Both the position numbers and the translations under genes were made by a program. Below, in pieces: positions 1 to 9,658 of a stretch of 26,253 nt of DNA. The stretch comes from Gammaproteobacteria bacterium (GTDB taxonomy: Bacteria > Pseudomonadota > Gammaproteobacteria > Chromatiales > Sedimenticolaceae), in NCBI GenBank assembly GCA_020445165.1, contig JAGRHE010000019.1, positions 1 through 26,253 of the forward strand. Reading direction: 5' to 3'. Numbering within the stretch: position 1 is the stretch's first letter; every line of letters starts with the position of its first letter. A model generated the notes under the pieces. That model searched no databases. It worked only from the letters and a program-made list of their open reading frames with translations, and was not told the origin of the DNA.

Positions 1-2
1 TC

Positions 3-1937
3 TACCAGGAAAGCAACGTCATCATCCGCTCGATCCGTGACCACCTGCGCGCCGATATCGGCGAAATCGTGGTCGATTCCCCGGAGACCCACGAACAGGC
101 CCGGCAGTTCATCGAACAGGTGATGCCGAAGTACCTGCGCAAGCTGCGCCTGTACGAAGACGAGGTGCCGCTGTTCTCGCGCTACCAGATCGAATCACAG
201 ATCGAATCGGCATTCCGGCGCGAACTGCGACTGCCGTCAGGCGGGTCGATCGTCATCGACCATACCGAGGCGCTCACCTCGGTCGACATCAACTCGGCAC
301 GCGCCACCAAGGGCGCTGACATCGAGGAGACGGCACTCAACACCAATCTCGAGGCTGCCGACGAGATCGCGCGCCAGTTGCGCCTGCGCGACCTGGGTGG
401 CCTGTTCGTCATCGACTTCATCGACATGACTCCGTCACGCAACCAGCGCGAGGTTGAAAACCGGCTCAAAGAGGCGATGAAGGAAGACCGGGCACGCGTG
501 CAGATCGGTCGCATCTCCCGATTCGGCCTGCTCGAGATGTCGCGCCAGCGATTGCGTCCGTCACTCGGCGAATCGGCCAACCAGGTATGTCCACGCTGCG
601 ACGGTCACGGCACGATCCGCAGCGTCGATTCGCTGGCCCTGTCGATCCTTCGCATCATCGAGGAAGAAGCTCTCAAGGAAAACACCGGGCGCGTCACCGC
701 GCAGCTTCCGATCGAGATCGCGACCTACCTGCTGAACGAAAAACGGCAGATGATCACCGACGTGGAGCGGCGGCACGAGGTCAGCGTCGTGCTGATCCCC
801 AACCGTCAGCTTGAGACGCCCAAGTACGAACTCTCGCGGATCCGACTGCAGGATATGCAGGAGGACGATCTGCCGAGTCATGTCCAGGAAAAAGAGTATT
901 CGCAGCAGTCGCTTCCCGCCGTGGAACGCCCGCAACCGAAGGTCGAACAGCCGGCCGTGCGTAATATCGCCCCGGCCTCGCCGGCACCGGAGCGGCCGGA
1001 GAAGGAAGACAAGGCGGAAAAGCCGCGCGAAGCCCCTGAGCCTGCCCCAATTGCACCCGTGGTTGCCGCAGCCGGTGCCGGAGCGGCAGCCGGCGAAAGC
1101 GGATTCATCAAGCGCCTGTTCAGCAGTATTTTTGCGCCGCGTGACGCCACGGGCACCGGACAGGCAGCAGCCGCGCCAAAACCCGAACCCAAGGCCGCGG
1201 AGGCAACACCTCCTGCCGAAGACGAACCCAAAGAGCGTCGCAGTAATCGTCGTGGCGGTCAGCGCAGTGCTGGCTCGTCGTCCACTGAGAAGCGTTCCAG
1301 CCGTGGTGGCCGGCGTGGCGGGAAAGGCTCCAGGGATGCGAAGCCGGCACAGGCCGACGCAGGCCGGTCGGCGGCGAAACCCGAGCCGGCTGACAAGGAA
1401 AAGACGACAGCCGACAAGTCTCAGAACGAAGCCGGGTCGCCACCTGCAAAGGACGGCGAAGAAGCTCCGGTCAAACGCAGTTCACGACGGGGGCGCCGCG
1501 GCGGCCGTCGGCGCCGCTCCGCGGCCGATAAGGCCAACGGTGCTGCGGAAGGTTCGAATACCGCGCAGCCGGATTCTGCATCCGACGCCAGCGCCGGCGC
1601 GAAAGCCGACTCCAGGGATGCCGCGCCCCGGAACGCCGGTTCGCGCAGTGAAAGCCAGGCCGGAGACGGCGACGCAAAGCAGTCGGCACCAGCGGAAAAA
1701 CCGCCTACACAATCCGCCAGACCGGCCGCCGATGCCGAACGGCCTAGGGCCGAGCAGTCGAGCTCGTCGGACAGCGCATCGGTCAAGACAGATCAGGCAA
1801 GCTCTGCTGCAGCTCCTGTAGCCAGAGCCGAACCGGTTGAACGCCCCGCCGCGCAGCCCTCCTCCCCTGCACCAGAGCCCAAGACAGCAACATCGAGCGG
1901 GGAGAAACCGGCACCGGCGAAAGACGGTACCGACTGA
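3..1937 (+). CDS. rne: Ribonuclease E (3' part, start outside window)
   Basis: This is the endoribonuclease that starts mRNA decay and processes rRNA and tRNA; it scaffolds the RNA degradosome at the inner membrane. The frame is open from the window edge, so the N-terminal S1 domain is missing. Visible are the DNase I-like catalytic core, with the SVDINSAR stretch (Asp at 285-287) and the VIDFIDM stretch (411-428), which hold the family's metal-binding Asp residues. The Zn-link motif CPRC lies at 588-599. After about 860 the protein becomes a low-complexity Ala/Pro/Glu/Lys tail, as in other RNase E scaffolds. Within it, [14 protein letters not shown] (1101-1142) resembles the amphipathic membrane-anchoring segment, and Arg-rich blocks at about 1231-1320 and 1471-1530 look like RNA-binding patches. 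It converges on the phosphatase gene with only 13 bp between them. Identity is very secure; tail functions are inferred from the family. Confidence 0.97.
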   Translation, partial: YQESNVIIRSIRDHLRADIGEIVVDSPETHEQARQFIEQVMPKYLRKLRLYEDEVPLFSRYQIESQIESAFRRELRLPSGGSIVIDHTEALTSVDINSARATKGADIEETALNTNLEAADEIARQLRLRDLGGLFVIDFIDMTPSRNQREVENRLKEAMKEDRARVQIGRISRFGLLEMSRQRLRPSLGESANQVCPRCDGHGTIRSVDSLALSILRIIEEEALKENTGRVTAQLPIEIATYLLNEKRQMITDVERRHEVSVVLIPNRQLETPKYELSRIRLQDMQEDDLPSHVQEKEYSQQSLPAVERPQPKVEQPAVRNIAPASPAPERPEKEDKAEKPREAPEPAPIAPVVAAAGAGAAAGESGFIKRLFSSIFAPRDATGTGQAAAAPKPEPKAAEATPPAEDEPKERRSNRRGGQRSAGSSSTEKRSSRGGRRGGKGSRDAKPAQADAGRSAAKPEPADKEKTTADKSQNEAGSPPAKDGEEAPVKRSSRRGRRGGRRRRSAADKANGAAEGSNTAQPDSASDASAGAKADSRDAAPRNAGSRSESQAGDGDAKQSAPAEKPPTQSARPAADAERPRAEQSSSSDSASVKTDQASSAAAPVARAEPVERPAAQPSSPAPEPKTATSSGEKPAPAKDGTD

Positions 1938-1950
1938 TACGAAAGCAGCG

Positions 1951-2430
1951 TCACCGCGCCAGGTGGCGCTGCTTGATATCGGACAACAACGCCCTGGATG
2001 CGGCATCCACGAGGTCGAAAACACGTTCGAAGCCGGACGCCCCGCCGTAGTACGGGTCAGGCACCTCGCGGGTGCGCATCTCGGGTGCGAAGTCCATGAA
2101 CAGGTGGATCTTCTCGATGTGTGCCGCCGGGCAGATCTCGCTCAGCGACACGAAGTTTTCCTGGTCCATGGCCACGACGTAGTCAAAGTTCTCGAAGTCG
2201 TCCGTTTCGACGCGCCGCGCCACCAGGTCGGACAGATCGATGCCGCGTGCAGCAGCGGTCGATGTAGCCCGTCGATCAGGGGAACTACCGACGTGGTAGG
2301 CGTGCGTGCCCGCCGAATCGATGCTGATACGATCCTCCAGGCCTTCTGCCCGTACCAGTGCACGGAACACGCCGTGCGCGGTTGGTGAACGGCAGATATT
2401 GCCCATGCAAACAAACAGTACTTTGACCAT
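1951..2430 (-). CDS. Low-molecular-weight protein-tyrosine phosphatase
   Basis: This is a cytosolic LMW-PTP of 159 residues, the usual family length. The P-loop CX5R is at residues 8-14 (CMGNICR, followed by SPTAHG). The general-acid Asp is in the DPYYGG motif at residue 125. Family members dephosphorylate tyrosine-phosphorylated proteins, including tyrosine kinases that control polysaccharide export; the substrate here is not visible. In related genomes the gene follows kdsB in the lpxK-kdsB operon. Here an oppositely oriented small gene separates them, so it probably has its own promoter in 2431-2480 or upstream. Its ATG lies 50 bp from the start of that divergent gene. Confidence 0.95.
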   Translation of the reverse strand: MVKVLFVCMGNICRSPTAHGVFRALVRAEGLEDRISIDSAGTHAYHVGSSPDRRATSTAAARGIDLSDLVARRVETDDFENFDYVVAMDQENFVSLSEICPAAHIEKIHLFMDFAPEMRTREVPDPYYGGASGFERVFDLVDAASRALLSDIKQRHLAR

Positions 2431-2480
2431 GCTGCTTAAATCCTGGTTGTCAGTTCGCCCGTGGATGCCATTCTTTTACC

Positions 2481-2765
2481 ATGAGTGATGATTCCCTGCA
2501 CCGGCGGTTGCGCCCATTGATCGGCAAGCGCTTCGACTATCTCGGAGAGGTCTGGATATTGATCGAGGTGCTGGTCGACATCGACGCGGTCGTACTGAAA
2601 CGCTGCCAGGATTGCCAGCGGCGCGGCGTTCAACGCAATGCCTATGGACAACCCAATCGGCGCGTGGGTGATACCCTGACGATCTCGATCAGCTCTGCCG
2701 ATTCCGATGGCTTCTCAGACGATCTGCTGGCAATGCTCGAGGGACTGCAGACCGAGTCAGGCTGA
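2481..2765 (+). CDS. Small protein of unknown function
   Basis: This is a 94-residue cytosolic protein with no signal peptide or membrane segment. Its N-terminus ([20 protein letters not shown]) reads like a short beta-rich barrel fold, and it has a CxxC pair (CQDC). The C-terminus is acidic, with alternating hydrophobic residues. I recognise the general pattern from conserved hypothetical proteins of sulfur-oxidising gammaproteobacteria, but no function is known to me. No clear Shine-Dalgarno precedes the ATG. It runs against the neighbouring minus-strand genes, diverging from the phosphatase gene and overlapping the kdsB stop by 9 bp tail to tail. Protein-like composition on this strand favours a real gene over antisense noise. 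Confidence 0.6.
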   Translation: MSDDSLHRRLRPLIGKRFDYLGEVWILIEVLVDIDAVVLKRCQDCQRRGVQRNAYGQPNRRVGDTLTISISSADSDGFSDDLLAMLEGLQTESG

Positions 2766-3527
2766 CAGCACGCGGACCACCCGCTCCAGGTCTTCGGCCG
2801 TATCGACCCCTGCAGGAGGCGCGTCCGACGCGATATCGAGCGCGATCCGGCCACCGTTCCACAATACGCGCAGTTGCTCCAGCGATTCCATGCGCTCGAT
2901 CGGTGACACCGGCAGGTTCGCATAGCCGGCCAGGAAACCGGCGCGATAGGCGTAAATTCCCAAATGGCGATACACACCCTCCAGCCAGGCATTCTGAACC
3001 GCCTGGTCGTGACTGAAGACATCACGTTTCCACGGAATCGTCGCTCGACTGAAATACAGCGCATAACCGTTGCGATCCGCGACCACTTTGACACTGTTGG
3101 TATCGAACAGCTGACGTGGATCGGTCAGCGGAACGGCCAGGGTGGCCATGCCGGCTTCGGGATGCGATTCGAGCGTGCTCGCGACCTGTCCCAGGAGTGC
3201 CGGTGGCATCAGCGGTTCGTCACCCTGCAGGTTCACGACCAGCGTTTCCTCCGACCAACCGAGCGTCTGCACGACCTCGGCGATACGATCCGTTCCGCTG
3301 TTGTGCTCGGCCGAGGTCATGCACACCCGTCCGCCGAATGCCGTCACGGCGCGTTCGATGCGCTCGTCGTCGGTCGCGATGACCACCTCGCCGGCACCGC
3401 TCTCGCCTGCACGCTCGTAAACATGCTGGATCATCGGCTTGCCGGCAATGTCCAGCAACGGCTTACCCGGCAGGCGCTGGGACGCATACCGTGCCGGAAT
3501 CACGACATTGAAGGAACTCATCTTCAT
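2757..3527 (-). CDS. kdsB: 3-deoxy-manno-octulosonate cytidylyltransferase (CMP-KDO synthetase)
   Basis: KdsB activates KDO with CTP to give CMP-KDO, the donor for the LPS inner core, in the cytosol. The protein has 256 residues, typical for the family. The N-terminal nucleotide-binding motif [15 protein letters not shown], the ATDD segment, and [10 protein letters not shown] are all present. Later family signatures include the HLGIYAYR stretch and the [13 protein letters not shown] stretch. The start ATG overlaps the stop of the Trm112-like gene upstream (ATGA), suggesting translational coupling; a second in-frame ATG lies two codons further in. It is the last gene of the minus-strand lpxK block. 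Confidence 0.97.
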   Translation of the reverse strand: MKMSSFNVVIPARYASQRLPGKPLLDIAGKPMIQHVYERAGESGAGEVVIATDDERIERAVTAFGGRVCMTSAEHNSGTDRIAEVVQTLGWSEETLVVNLQGDEPLMPPALLGQVASTLESHPEAGMATLAVPLTDPRQLFDTNSVKVVADRNGYALYFSRATIPWKRDVFSHDQAVQNAWLEGVYRHLGIYAYRAGFLAGYANLPVSPIERMESLEQLRVLWNGGRIALDIASDAPPAGVDTAEDLERVVRVLSA

Positions 3528-3706
3528 TCAACCTCTTCGTCGGCCGGCAGTTCGCGTGCCTCCTGCTCGAGCATGACGGGGATGCCGTCGCGTATCGGAA
3601 AGGCAAGCCGATCGACCTTGCAGATCAGTTCGGAGGCATTCTTACGGTATACCAACCTGCCCTTGCAGATTGGACACACCAGGATATCGAGCAGCTTCTT
3701 ATCCAT
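3524..3706 (-). CDS. Trm112/YcaR family small protein
   Basis: This is a 60-residue Trm112-like protein of the bacterial YcaR type, usually encoded between lpxK and kdsB. It has a CPIC pair near the N-terminus and a third Cys in the following LICK segment, then the [13 protein letters not shown] core typical of the family. The exact bacterial role is uncertain; eukaryotic and archaeal Trm112 proteins are partners of methyltransferases. I chose the internal ATG at 3704-3706 because a GGAGGAA Shine-Dalgarno lies at 3714-3720. An upstream in-frame ATG at 3727 would add seven residues and overlap lpxK more. With the chosen start the overlap with lpxK is 8 bp. Confidence 0.93.
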   Translation of the reverse strand: MDKKLLDILVCPICKGRLVYRKNASELICKVDRLAFPIRDGIPVMLEQEARELPADEEVE

Positions 3707-4679
3707 CGGAAAATTCCTCCAAAACACGATTGAGGTGGCTGATGAAAGCCGCGTCGGGTTCTGCGTCGACCTGAACCACCCAGCAGTCTTTGCACGGCAG
3801 GCGGCTGCATTTTACGGCATCTTTCTCCGTCATCAGAATCGACCTGGGCGGATCCAGCATGAGGTCCTCTGCGCGATAAACGTGGTGGTCCGGAAACGGG
3901 TGTCGGCGCAGACCGATGCCATGCCGTTCGAGCAGATCGAAAAATCGATCCGGGTTGCCGGTGCCGGCGATGGCATGCACCTCACGATCGGTGAACTCAG
4001 CCAGCCGGCGACGCGCTTCGCCATGCAGGCTGCGTAAGGTCGGCTGGTGGATTCGCATCGAGTACTCACCTTCGTCCCCCTGGCCGTTGATGACGACCAT
4101 GTCGACCTCCAGCAGGCGTGATGCCGGCTCACGCAGGGGCCCGGCGGGCAGCAAGAAACCATTACCCATGCGCCGCTTGCCATCGACGACCGCGATCTCG
4201 ATGTCGCGGCCGAGTGCATAGTGCTGCAGACCGTCGTCGGAAATCACGATATCGGTGTCGGTGTGTGCCAGCAAAGCCTCGACGGCCGCCGGACGATCCG
4301 GTCCAACACACATCGGCCGCCCGGTACGGGCGGCAATCATCACCGCCTCGTCGCCGACTATCGACGTATCACTGTCACCCCTGACCTGTTGCGGCCAGCT
4401 GGTTGCTGCACCACCGTAGCCGCGTGACACGATGCCCGGGTGCCATCCCTGTTTGCCCAGGTAGTCTGCAAGCCAGATGACCAACGGTGTCTTGCCCGTG
4501 CCACCGACCGAGACATTTCCAACGACCAGCACCGGCACATCAAATCGCACCGTTCGCAGGACCCGCAGCCGGTACAGCCAGCGCCGCAGCCTGGAAACCA
4601 GGCCGAACACGAAGGCCAGTGGCAAGAGCAGAAAGGCAACGGGATTTCTTGAATACCAGAAGCGGTCGAGGCGAGGCAC
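3699..4679 (-). CDS. lpxK: Tetraacyldisaccharide 4'-kinase
   Basis: LpxK phosphorylates the 4' position of tetraacyldisaccharide-1-phosphate to form lipid IVA, at the cytosolic face of the inner membrane. The protein has 326 residues, a normal length. An N-terminal hydrophobic stretch (about residues 15-28) anchors it, and the Walker A motif [11 protein letters not shown] is at residues 54-64. The ISDDGLQHY motif, with catalytic Asp and His typical of LpxK, follows. The start codon is GTG (PRLDRFWY N-terminus, typical of the family). exbD lies 12 bp upstream. The msbA gene often found before lpxK is absent here. Confidence 0.97.
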   Translation of the reverse strand: MPRLDRFWYSRNPVAFLLLPLAFVFGLVSRLRRWLYRLRVLRTVRFDVPVLVVGNVSVGGTGKTPLVIWLADYLGKQGWHPGIVSRGYGGAATSWPQQVRGDSDTSIVGDEAVMIAARTGRPMCVGPDRPAAVEALLAHTDTDIVISDDGLQHYALGRDIEIAVVDGKRRMGNGFLLPAGPLREPASRLLEVDMVVINGQGDEGEYSMRIHQPTLRSLHGEARRRLAEFTDREVHAIAGTGNPDRFFDLLERHGIGLRRHPFPDHHVYRAEDLMLDPPRSILMTEKDAVKCSRLPCKDCWVVQVDAEPDAAFISHLNRVLEEFSDG

Positions 4680-4691
4680 GTTCGGTATGCC

Positions 4692-5120
4692 CTACTCGGA
4701 ACTGGCCTCGGCCTGTCGGGCGACGAAACTGAGCCGGGACAGTCCCAACTGCGCCGAAACGTCGAGCACGGTCATCATCGATTGCAGGGGTGCATTGCGA
4801 TCGCCCGACACGATTACCGGCAGATCGGCACGACCATCGGCAATCTTAAGCAACGTGCGATGCAGTGTTTCCGGGTTGTGCTGGACCAGTTCGCGATCGT
4901 TGACGTAAAAATGCCCCTCGGCATCGATCGTGATCTCGATCTTGTCCTTGACCGGCTCTGCGACCTCGCTGCTGTCAGCCTCCGGCAGGTCGACTTTGAG
5001 CTGACTCTGTTTGTCGAACGTTGTCGAAACCATGAAAAAGATCAACATCAGGAACACCACGTCGATTAGCGGTGTGATGTCGACCCGGGGTGGCTCCGAA
5101 CGGCGCGGGCGCAGGTTCAT
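4692..5120 (-). CDS. exbD: ExbD/TolR-type biopolymer transport protein
   Basis: This 142-residue protein is a subunit of a proton-driven inner-membrane motor. A short basic cytosolic N-terminus leads to one transmembrane helix with the motif DITPLIDVVFLMLIFFMV, carrying the proton-path Asp. A periplasmic domain follows (about 45-142). It pairs with the ExbB-type channel encoded 3 bp upstream. Whether the motor energises a TonB-like receptor system or something else cannot be told, since no tonB is in the window. ExbB/ExbD genes next to lpxK are common in gammaproteobacteria. Confidence 0.94.
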   Translation of the reverse strand: MNLRPRRSEPPRVDITPLIDVVFLMLIFFMVSTTFDKQSQLKVDLPEADSSEVAEPVKDKIEITIDAEGHFYVNDRELVQHNPETLHRTLLKIADGRADLPVIVSGDRNAPLQSMMTVLDVSAQLGLSRLSFVARQAEASSE

Positions 5121-5123
5121 GGA

Positions 5124-5735
5124 CTATTGTTCCCGTTCGCCGTGCATGACCTCGATCAGCTTCAGTGCCTGCTCTTCCATGCGCACCACGATGCGATCGA
5201 CGCGCCCACTCAGGTAGCGATGAAAGATTACGGCAGGAATCGCGACTGAGAGACCCGCTGCGGTCGTGATCAAAGCCTCGGAGATGCCCCCGGCGAGCAC
5301 GGTCGGATTACCGACTCCGGCGTTGGTGATCGCCGTGAACACCTTAATCATGCCGATTACCGTGCCGAGCAGACCCAACAGCGGGGTGATGTTGGCGATT
5401 GTGCCCAGGGTATTGAGATAGCGCTCCAGCTCGTGCACGACCTGGCGGCCCTCCTCCTCGATCGCCTCTTTCATCACCTCGCGCGAATGTGTGCGATTGA
5501 CCAGGCCGGCAGCAAGCATCCGCCCCAGGTGGGATTTCTTGCGCACGGTCGCGATATGGGCGTTGGTCAGCTGCTTGTTCTGGTGCAGCTGCCAGATCTG
5601 CGCCACCAGGTTGGTCGGCAGCACCTTGCGCTTGCGATACGCCCAAAGACGCTCGACGACGATCGCCATCGCGATCACGGAACAGGCAATGATCGGCCAC
5701 ATCAGCCATCCGCCGGCTTTCACGAGTTCGAGCAC
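5124..5735 (-). CDS. exbB: MotA/TolQ/ExbB proton channel family protein
   Basis: This 203-residue inner-membrane protein has three hydrophobic helices: residues about 9-28, and the paired helices around 115-135 and 150-175, which hold the conserved family signature. It forms the proton channel with the ExbD protein encoded downstream. The start is GTG with a strong GGAGGAA Shine-Dalgarno about 8 nt upstream (5744-5750, complement). This site lies within the 3' end of comEC. The comEC stop is only 2 bp before the gene, so the pair is probably co-transcribed. Confidence 0.94.
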   Translation of the reverse strand: MLELVKAGGWLMWPIIACSVIAMAIVVERLWAYRKRKVLPTNLVAQIWQLHQNKQLTNAHIATVRKKSHLGRMLAAGLVNRTHSREVMKEAIEEEGRQVVHELERYLNTLGTIANITPLLGLLGTVIGMIKVFTAITNAGVGNPTVLAGGISEALITTAAGLSVAIPAVIFHRYLSGRVDRIVVRMEEQALKLIEVMHGEREQ

Positions 5736-5737
5736 GA

Positions 5738-8122
5738 CTACGGTTCCTCCTTTGCGGACAGTTCGGATGATGACGATGCCCGCTCAGGGCTAATTCGCCG
5801 ACCGCGCGATGATACTGCATGGCAGCCCTCGGCAGAACCTCCGCGGTGCCACCAGAAGCGGCCTGCGTGAACACGGTGGCAGGTCGGGACACACACACTG
5901 TCCGCAGTATCGAACACGAAAGACACCGTACCGGCGCTTGCCGTATCCAGCGGAACCGCGCCGACCCCGCGCCAGCGCCGATCGACCTCGGCTGCCGGAA
6001 AACCATAGCGATTGCCCCACCCGGTCGTGTAGACGACGTAATCCGGAGCCACCGCATCGATGAAGGCGGCACTCGACGAACTGCGGCTGCCATGGTGCGG
6101 GGCGATGACGATGTCGCTCGCCAGTTCAGCAGCGGCCGCGGCCACCAGGCGCCGCTCGATCTTACGCTCGATATCACCGGTCAGAAGCACGCTGCCGCCG
6201 CGACCGCTGATCCTGAGCACACACGACGCGTTATTGCCCTGCTCGTCCGCGCCAGGTGGTGGATGGAGATAGCGGAACAACACGCCGTCCCATTGCCAGC
6301 TTTCGTCGCCCCGGCAGATGCGCGCATCGTTACCGACACGTTCGGGCTCACCACTGTCGATGCGCAGTACATCGATCCCGCTGCGCAGCTGGGCGACCCC
6401 GCCGGCGTGATCGAGATCGCCGTGGCTGAGCACCAGGCGATCAATTCGCTCTACCCGCTTACGGCTGAGAAAGGGCAGCAGGACCGCTCTGCTGGTGGCA
6501 AAACCCGACGCATAGGCCGGCCCGGTATCGAACACCAGCGTGTGCTGCCGGGTGCGTACGACCACGCTCAGCCCCTGGCCGACATCGAGGACGTCGATAG
6601 CGAAATCGCCCGGTTCGAGTACCGGCTGGCGTGGCAGCCAGGGAACCAGCAACAGAGGCAGGACGGCTCGACGCATCGGGAAACCGCGCGGCGCCAATAC
6701 CGCAACCAGACAAATCAGAACGGCGAGGAGCGCCCAACCGTCACGCGCCGGCGCCAGGTCGATCAGGCCATCGCCGAGCGCGATCCAGGACAATCCTTCC
6801 ATCACCCAGGCCAGTACCGGATCCAGCAACCCCAGCAACCATGCACCGGCACCCGGCACCAGGGCCAGCAGCACCACGCCGAGCAGGCTCGTTGGCACAA
6901 TCAGGAAGCCGAACAACGGCACCAGCACGATGTTGGCGAGCGGAGCCCCGATTGCGGCGGGCATATCGAACAGGGCCAGGATTGGCCACAACGCAAGACT
7001 CAACGCCAGCTGGACGCCGAGCGCGGCACGCATCCGAGCACCGCGATCGATGTGGCGCATCACGGCGATGATCACAACCACGGCGCCGAAGGACAGCCAG
7101 AAGCCGGCACCGAGAATCGCCGGCGGATGCCAGCACAGAACACAGAATGCTGCCAGTGCGACGCTTGCGCTGATGCTGCCGGGCCGTCGCCGTACGATAC
7201 CCACTGCCAGCACCGCCAACATGATCATGGCGCGTTGCGTCGGCAGCGTCATGCCGGCCAATATGGCATAGGAGGCCCCGAGGACCAGGGCCGCGACAGC
7301 CCCGGCAACCGGAGCAGGAACCCGCGCCGCAAATGGCGCGATGCGACGCCAGACTGCCGTGGTCACGAGCAGCCCCAATCCGGCCACCAGGCCGATATGC
7401 AGTCCCGAAATCGCCATCAGGTGGCTGGTACCGGTGGTGCGGAAAAGTTCGTTGATTTCACTGGACAGCCCAGACCGGTCGCCGATCGTCAACGCCCGGA
7501 TTATCCCGCTGGCCGACTCGCTCAGCGGCAGGGCGTCGACCCTGGCACTCAGCCGCGCACGTAACCGATCGAGCCGGCAACACGCTGTTGTTTGCGTCAC
7601 GGTGACTTCCGCGCCCGGGATCACGTAGCCAGTGAAGCGGATTCCGCGCCAGATCAACCAGCCCTCGTAGTCCCAGGCACCGGGGCTGGCAAAGCCGTGC
7701 ACGTGCTTGAGGCGGACAGACAGGGCAAGCGGCTGGCCGGGCAGCAATGGTGGAGCTTCACGCCAGGTCAGGCGCAGGCGCCAGCTGCCATCCCAGGACT
7801 CGCCGGCGGTCGCCAGGCTGTCGGCATCCAAGACGAATCGAGCCAGGCCTTCGTGTTCGCTGACCAGCGACGAAACCCTGCCCTGAACATCGAACAAACC
7901 CCGTTCCGACCCATCCGGCAACTCGGGTGGCAGCGTCGACAAGGCGTGCAATCCGGCCCAGGCAAAGCCGGCGAGGAATGCCGCGGCATATCGCCAAACC
8001 GGACGTTGGGCGAGAAGTGCCGCGAGCACAGCCGCCAACAGGCACGGGGCCCAGCCTGGCAGAGTCGACAGTTGATACAGCAGCCAAATACCAGCTGCGA
8101 ACAGGCTGACCGCAATCGCCAC
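5738..8122 (-). CDS. comEC: DNA internalization-related competence protein ComEC/Rec2
   Basis: ComEC forms the inner-membrane channel for single-stranded DNA uptake during transformation. The protein has an N-terminal DUF4131-like region with two hydrophobic helices. A multi-helix Competence domain follows (including the LMAISGLHIGL signature near 7390-7422). The C-terminus is a metallo-beta-lactamase-like domain with DVGQG, SHGDLDHAGG, LTGD and PHHGS motifs, so it is complete and apparently intact. I chose the GTG at 8120-8122: a GGGAGGG Shine-Dalgarno sits just upstream and the first helix then begins at once, as is usual. An ATG at 8207-8209 would add 29 non-membrane residues and has no Shine-Dalgarno. 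Other competence genes are not in the window. Confidence 0.93.
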   Translation of the reverse strand: MAIAVSLFAAGIWLLYQLSTLPGWAPCLLAAVLAALLAQRPVWRYAAAFLAGFAWAGLHALSTLPPELPDGSERGLFDVQGRVSSLVSEHEGLARFVLDADSLATAGESWDGSWRLRLTWREAPPLLPGQPLALSVRLKHVHGFASPGAWDYEGWLIWRGIRFTGYVIPGAEVTVTQTTACCRLDRLRARLSARVDALPLSESASGIIRALTIGDRSGLSSEINELFRTTGTSHLMAISGLHIGLVAGLGLLVTTAVWRRIAPFAARVPAPVAGAVAALVLGASYAILAGMTLPTQRAMIMLAVLAVGIVRRRPGSISASVALAAFCVLCWHPPAILGAGFWLSFGAVVVIIAVMRHIDRGARMRAALGVQLALSLALWPILALFDMPAAIGAPLANIVLVPLFGFLIVPTSLLGVVLLALVPGAGAWLLGLLDPVLAWVMEGLSWIALGDGLIDLAPARDGWALLAVLICLVAVLAPRGFPMRRAVLPLLLVPWLPRQPVLEPGDFAIDVLDVGQGLSVVVRTRQHTLVFDTGPAYASGFATSRAVLLPFLSRKRVERIDRLVLSHGDLDHAGGVAQLRSGIDVLRIDSGEPERVGNDARICRGDESWQWDGVLFRYLHPPPGADEQGNNASCVLRISGRGGSVLLTGDIERKIERRLVAAAAAELASDIVIAPHHGSRSSSSAAFIDAVAPDYVVYTTGWGNRYGFPAAEVDRRWRGVGAVPLDTASAGTVSFVFDTADSVCVPTCHRVHAGRFWWHRGGSAEGCHAVSSRGRRISPERASSSSELSAKEEP

Positions 8123-8160
8123 CTTCCCTCCCTGGAATGCTGGCCGATCTTTCGGGGACT

Positions 8161-8219
8161 TCCGAAAATGCCATCCGTGGCATCTTTCTCTTCGGGAATC
8201 CAAAAACATCGTTTTCGGA
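8161..8219. repeat. Nested inverted repeats upstream of comEC
   Basis: A perfect 8-bp inverted repeat, TCCGAAAA at 8161-8168 and TTTTCGGA at 8212-8219, encloses a hairpin ATGCCA-TCCG-TGGCAT at 8168-8183. If comEC starts at 8122 this is its untranslated leader or promoter. It could be an operator or a leader RNA structure. No function is proven by sequence alone. Confidence 0.5.
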
Positions 8220-8309
8220 TTCGTTGATTTTCAATCGCTTGCCGCGATCCAAGATGGCGGCGCATGCCTGCTCCGCGCGGAAACTCTGATTTTCCGAAGT
8301 TCCCTTTTC

Positions 8310-8339
8310 TTGAGACAAATTCCTTGCCGCCGCTATTCT
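8310..8339 (+). promoter_or_regulatory. Candidate sigma70 promoter for the DUF2062 gene
   Basis: TTGAGA (8310-8315) and TATTCT (8334-8339) are separated by 18 bp, about 100 bp before the ATG at 8439. The match is fair, and the placement in the divergent gap between comEC and the DUF2062 gene supports it. Confidence 0.4.
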
Positions 8340-8438
8340 GTCATAAGCTTCGGCTCAAATATAAGAAACCGCCCGCCCGCTGCGGCATGCAGTGGCCGGA
8401 AACGGCTTAAATCGCACCTGTCCACCGACCCGGGATCT

Positions 8439-8972
8439 ATGCCACGGCACTTAATCAAGCGTTATACGCCAGATCCAAACGTACTGAAGAAACACAAGTA
8501 TCTTCGGCACCTGGGTCGCCTGTTGCATGATGAAAACCTGTGGCACCTGAATCGGCGCTCGGTATCCGGTGGCGTGGCGGCAGGTCTGTTCTGGGCGATG
8601 ATTCCGATCCCGGTCCAGATGCTGACGTCGGCGCTTTCGGCAATCGTCTTCCGTATCAACCTGCCGATATCGGTCGCGCTGGTGTGGCTGACCAACCCGA
8701 TCACGATGCCGCCCGTGCTTTATTTCAATTACCTGGTCGGAACCTGGTTGCTGGGCACTCCGCCCGATGTCGGCGAGTTCCAGCTGTCTCTCGAATGGAT
8801 CGCCGCCGAGTTGAATGCGATCTGGAAGCCACTGTATTTCGGCAGTTTCGTGCTTGGCACGCTGCTGGCCGGACTCGGATACGGCGCGATGCGACTTTAC
8901 TGGCGCTGGAACGTGCTGAAACGTTTTCGGGCCCGCTACGTCCGCAAGAAAGAGCCGCCTCCCGCCACCTGA
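8439..8972 (+). CDS. DUF2062 domain-containing membrane protein
   Basis: This is a 177-residue inner-membrane protein of the DUF2062 family, whose function is not established. The N-terminus is basic ([12 protein letters not shown]). The family region with [18 protein letters not shown] and [10 protein letters not shown] follows, with several hydrophobic helices, and the C-terminus is highly basic. I chose the ATG at 8439 because the upstream in-frame extension overlaps the candidate promoter and has no family similarity that I can see. It converges with lolD and the two genes overlap by 37 bp. In Pseudomonas-like genomes a similar gene lies between comEC and the lol genes, which agrees with this placement. 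Confidence 0.88.
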   Translation: MPRHLIKRYTPDPNVLKKHKYLRHLGRLLHDENLWHLNRRSVSGGVAAGLFWAMIPIPVQMLTSALSAIVFRINLPISVALVWLTNPITMPPVLYFNYLVGTWLLGTPPDVGEFQLSLEWIAAELNAIWKPLYFGSFVLGTLLAGLGYGAMRLYWRWNVLKRFRARYVRKKEPPPAT

Positions 8973-9658
8973 ACGGACGCTTCCTGCAGTGTCCCGTCGC
9001 ACAAGGTGAGTACACGATCCATGCGCGCGGCAAGATCGGTATCGTGTGTGACGATTACGAAGCTGGTTCCCTGCTCCTGGTTCAGTTCCAACAGCAACTG
9101 GTACACCGAATCGGCAGTCTGCCGGTCGAGATTCCCAGTCGGCTCGTCCGCCAACACACACGACGGATTGGTGACCAGCGCTCGCGCGATTGCCGTGCGT
9201 TGACGCTCGCCGCCGGACAATTCCGCTGGCTTGTGCCGGGTGCGAGCACCCAGTCCCACACGTTCGAGCAGCGCCATGGCGCGTGCGCTGGCCTCACTGG
9301 CTGAACGACCGCGGATCAGCAACGGCATCGCCACGTTTTCGAGGGCACTGAACTCGGGCAGAAGGTGGTGAAACTGGTAGACGAAGCCGATCGCCTGGTT
9401 GCGCAGAATGCCGCGGGCTTTCTCATCGCAGCTGCTGAATGGTCGTCCCAGCAGGCTGACTTCGCCCTCGCTCGGCAGATCGAGTCCACCCAGACAATGC
9501 ATCAGGGTGCTCTTGCCCGATCCCGATGCGCCGACGATGGCCACCTGCTCGCCACGTTGCAGGGCGAAATCGACTCCAGCGAGAACCTCGATCGTGTTCG
9601 GACCGCTGGCGAAACGTTTGCTGACGCCACGGCAGGCGAGCACCGGAGCTTCACTCAT
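8936..9658 (-). CDS. lolD: Lipoprotein-releasing system ATP-binding protein
   Basis: LolD is the ATPase of the ABC complex that extracts outer-membrane lipoproteins from the inner membrane and hands them to LolA. At 240 residues it has the Walker A motif GASGSGKST (43-51), the ABC signature [15 protein letters not shown], and Walker [12 protein letters not shown] followed by the switch His in VTHD. Its start overlaps the permease gene stop by 8 bp, so the two are translationally coupled. The C-terminus is slightly extended and overlaps the convergent DUF2062 gene. Confidence 0.95.
   Translation of the reverse strand: MSEAPVLACRGVSKRFASGPNTIEVLAGVDFALQRGEQVAIVGASGSGKSTLMHCLGGLDLPSEGEVSLLGRPFSSCDEKARGILRNQAIGFVYQFHHLLPEFSALENVAMPLLIRGRSASEASARAMALLERVGLGARTRHKPAELSGGERQRTAIARALVTNPSCVLADEPTGNLDRQTADSVYQLLLELNQEQGTSFVIVTHDTDLAARMDRVLTLCDGTLQEASVQVAGGGSFLRT

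Noticed and set aside
811..1821. Plus-strand frame of 336 codons inside the rne tail
   Set aside because: It overlaps the low-complexity rne tail in another frame and gives only Arg/Pro-rich sequence, typical of a frame shadow.
5819..7564. Long plus-strand open frame of 581 codons opposite comEC
   Set aside because: It is antisense to comEC, whose motifs are clear. The predicted protein is rich in Gln, Arg, His and Ala without domains, as expected for an antisense frame in GC-rich DNA.
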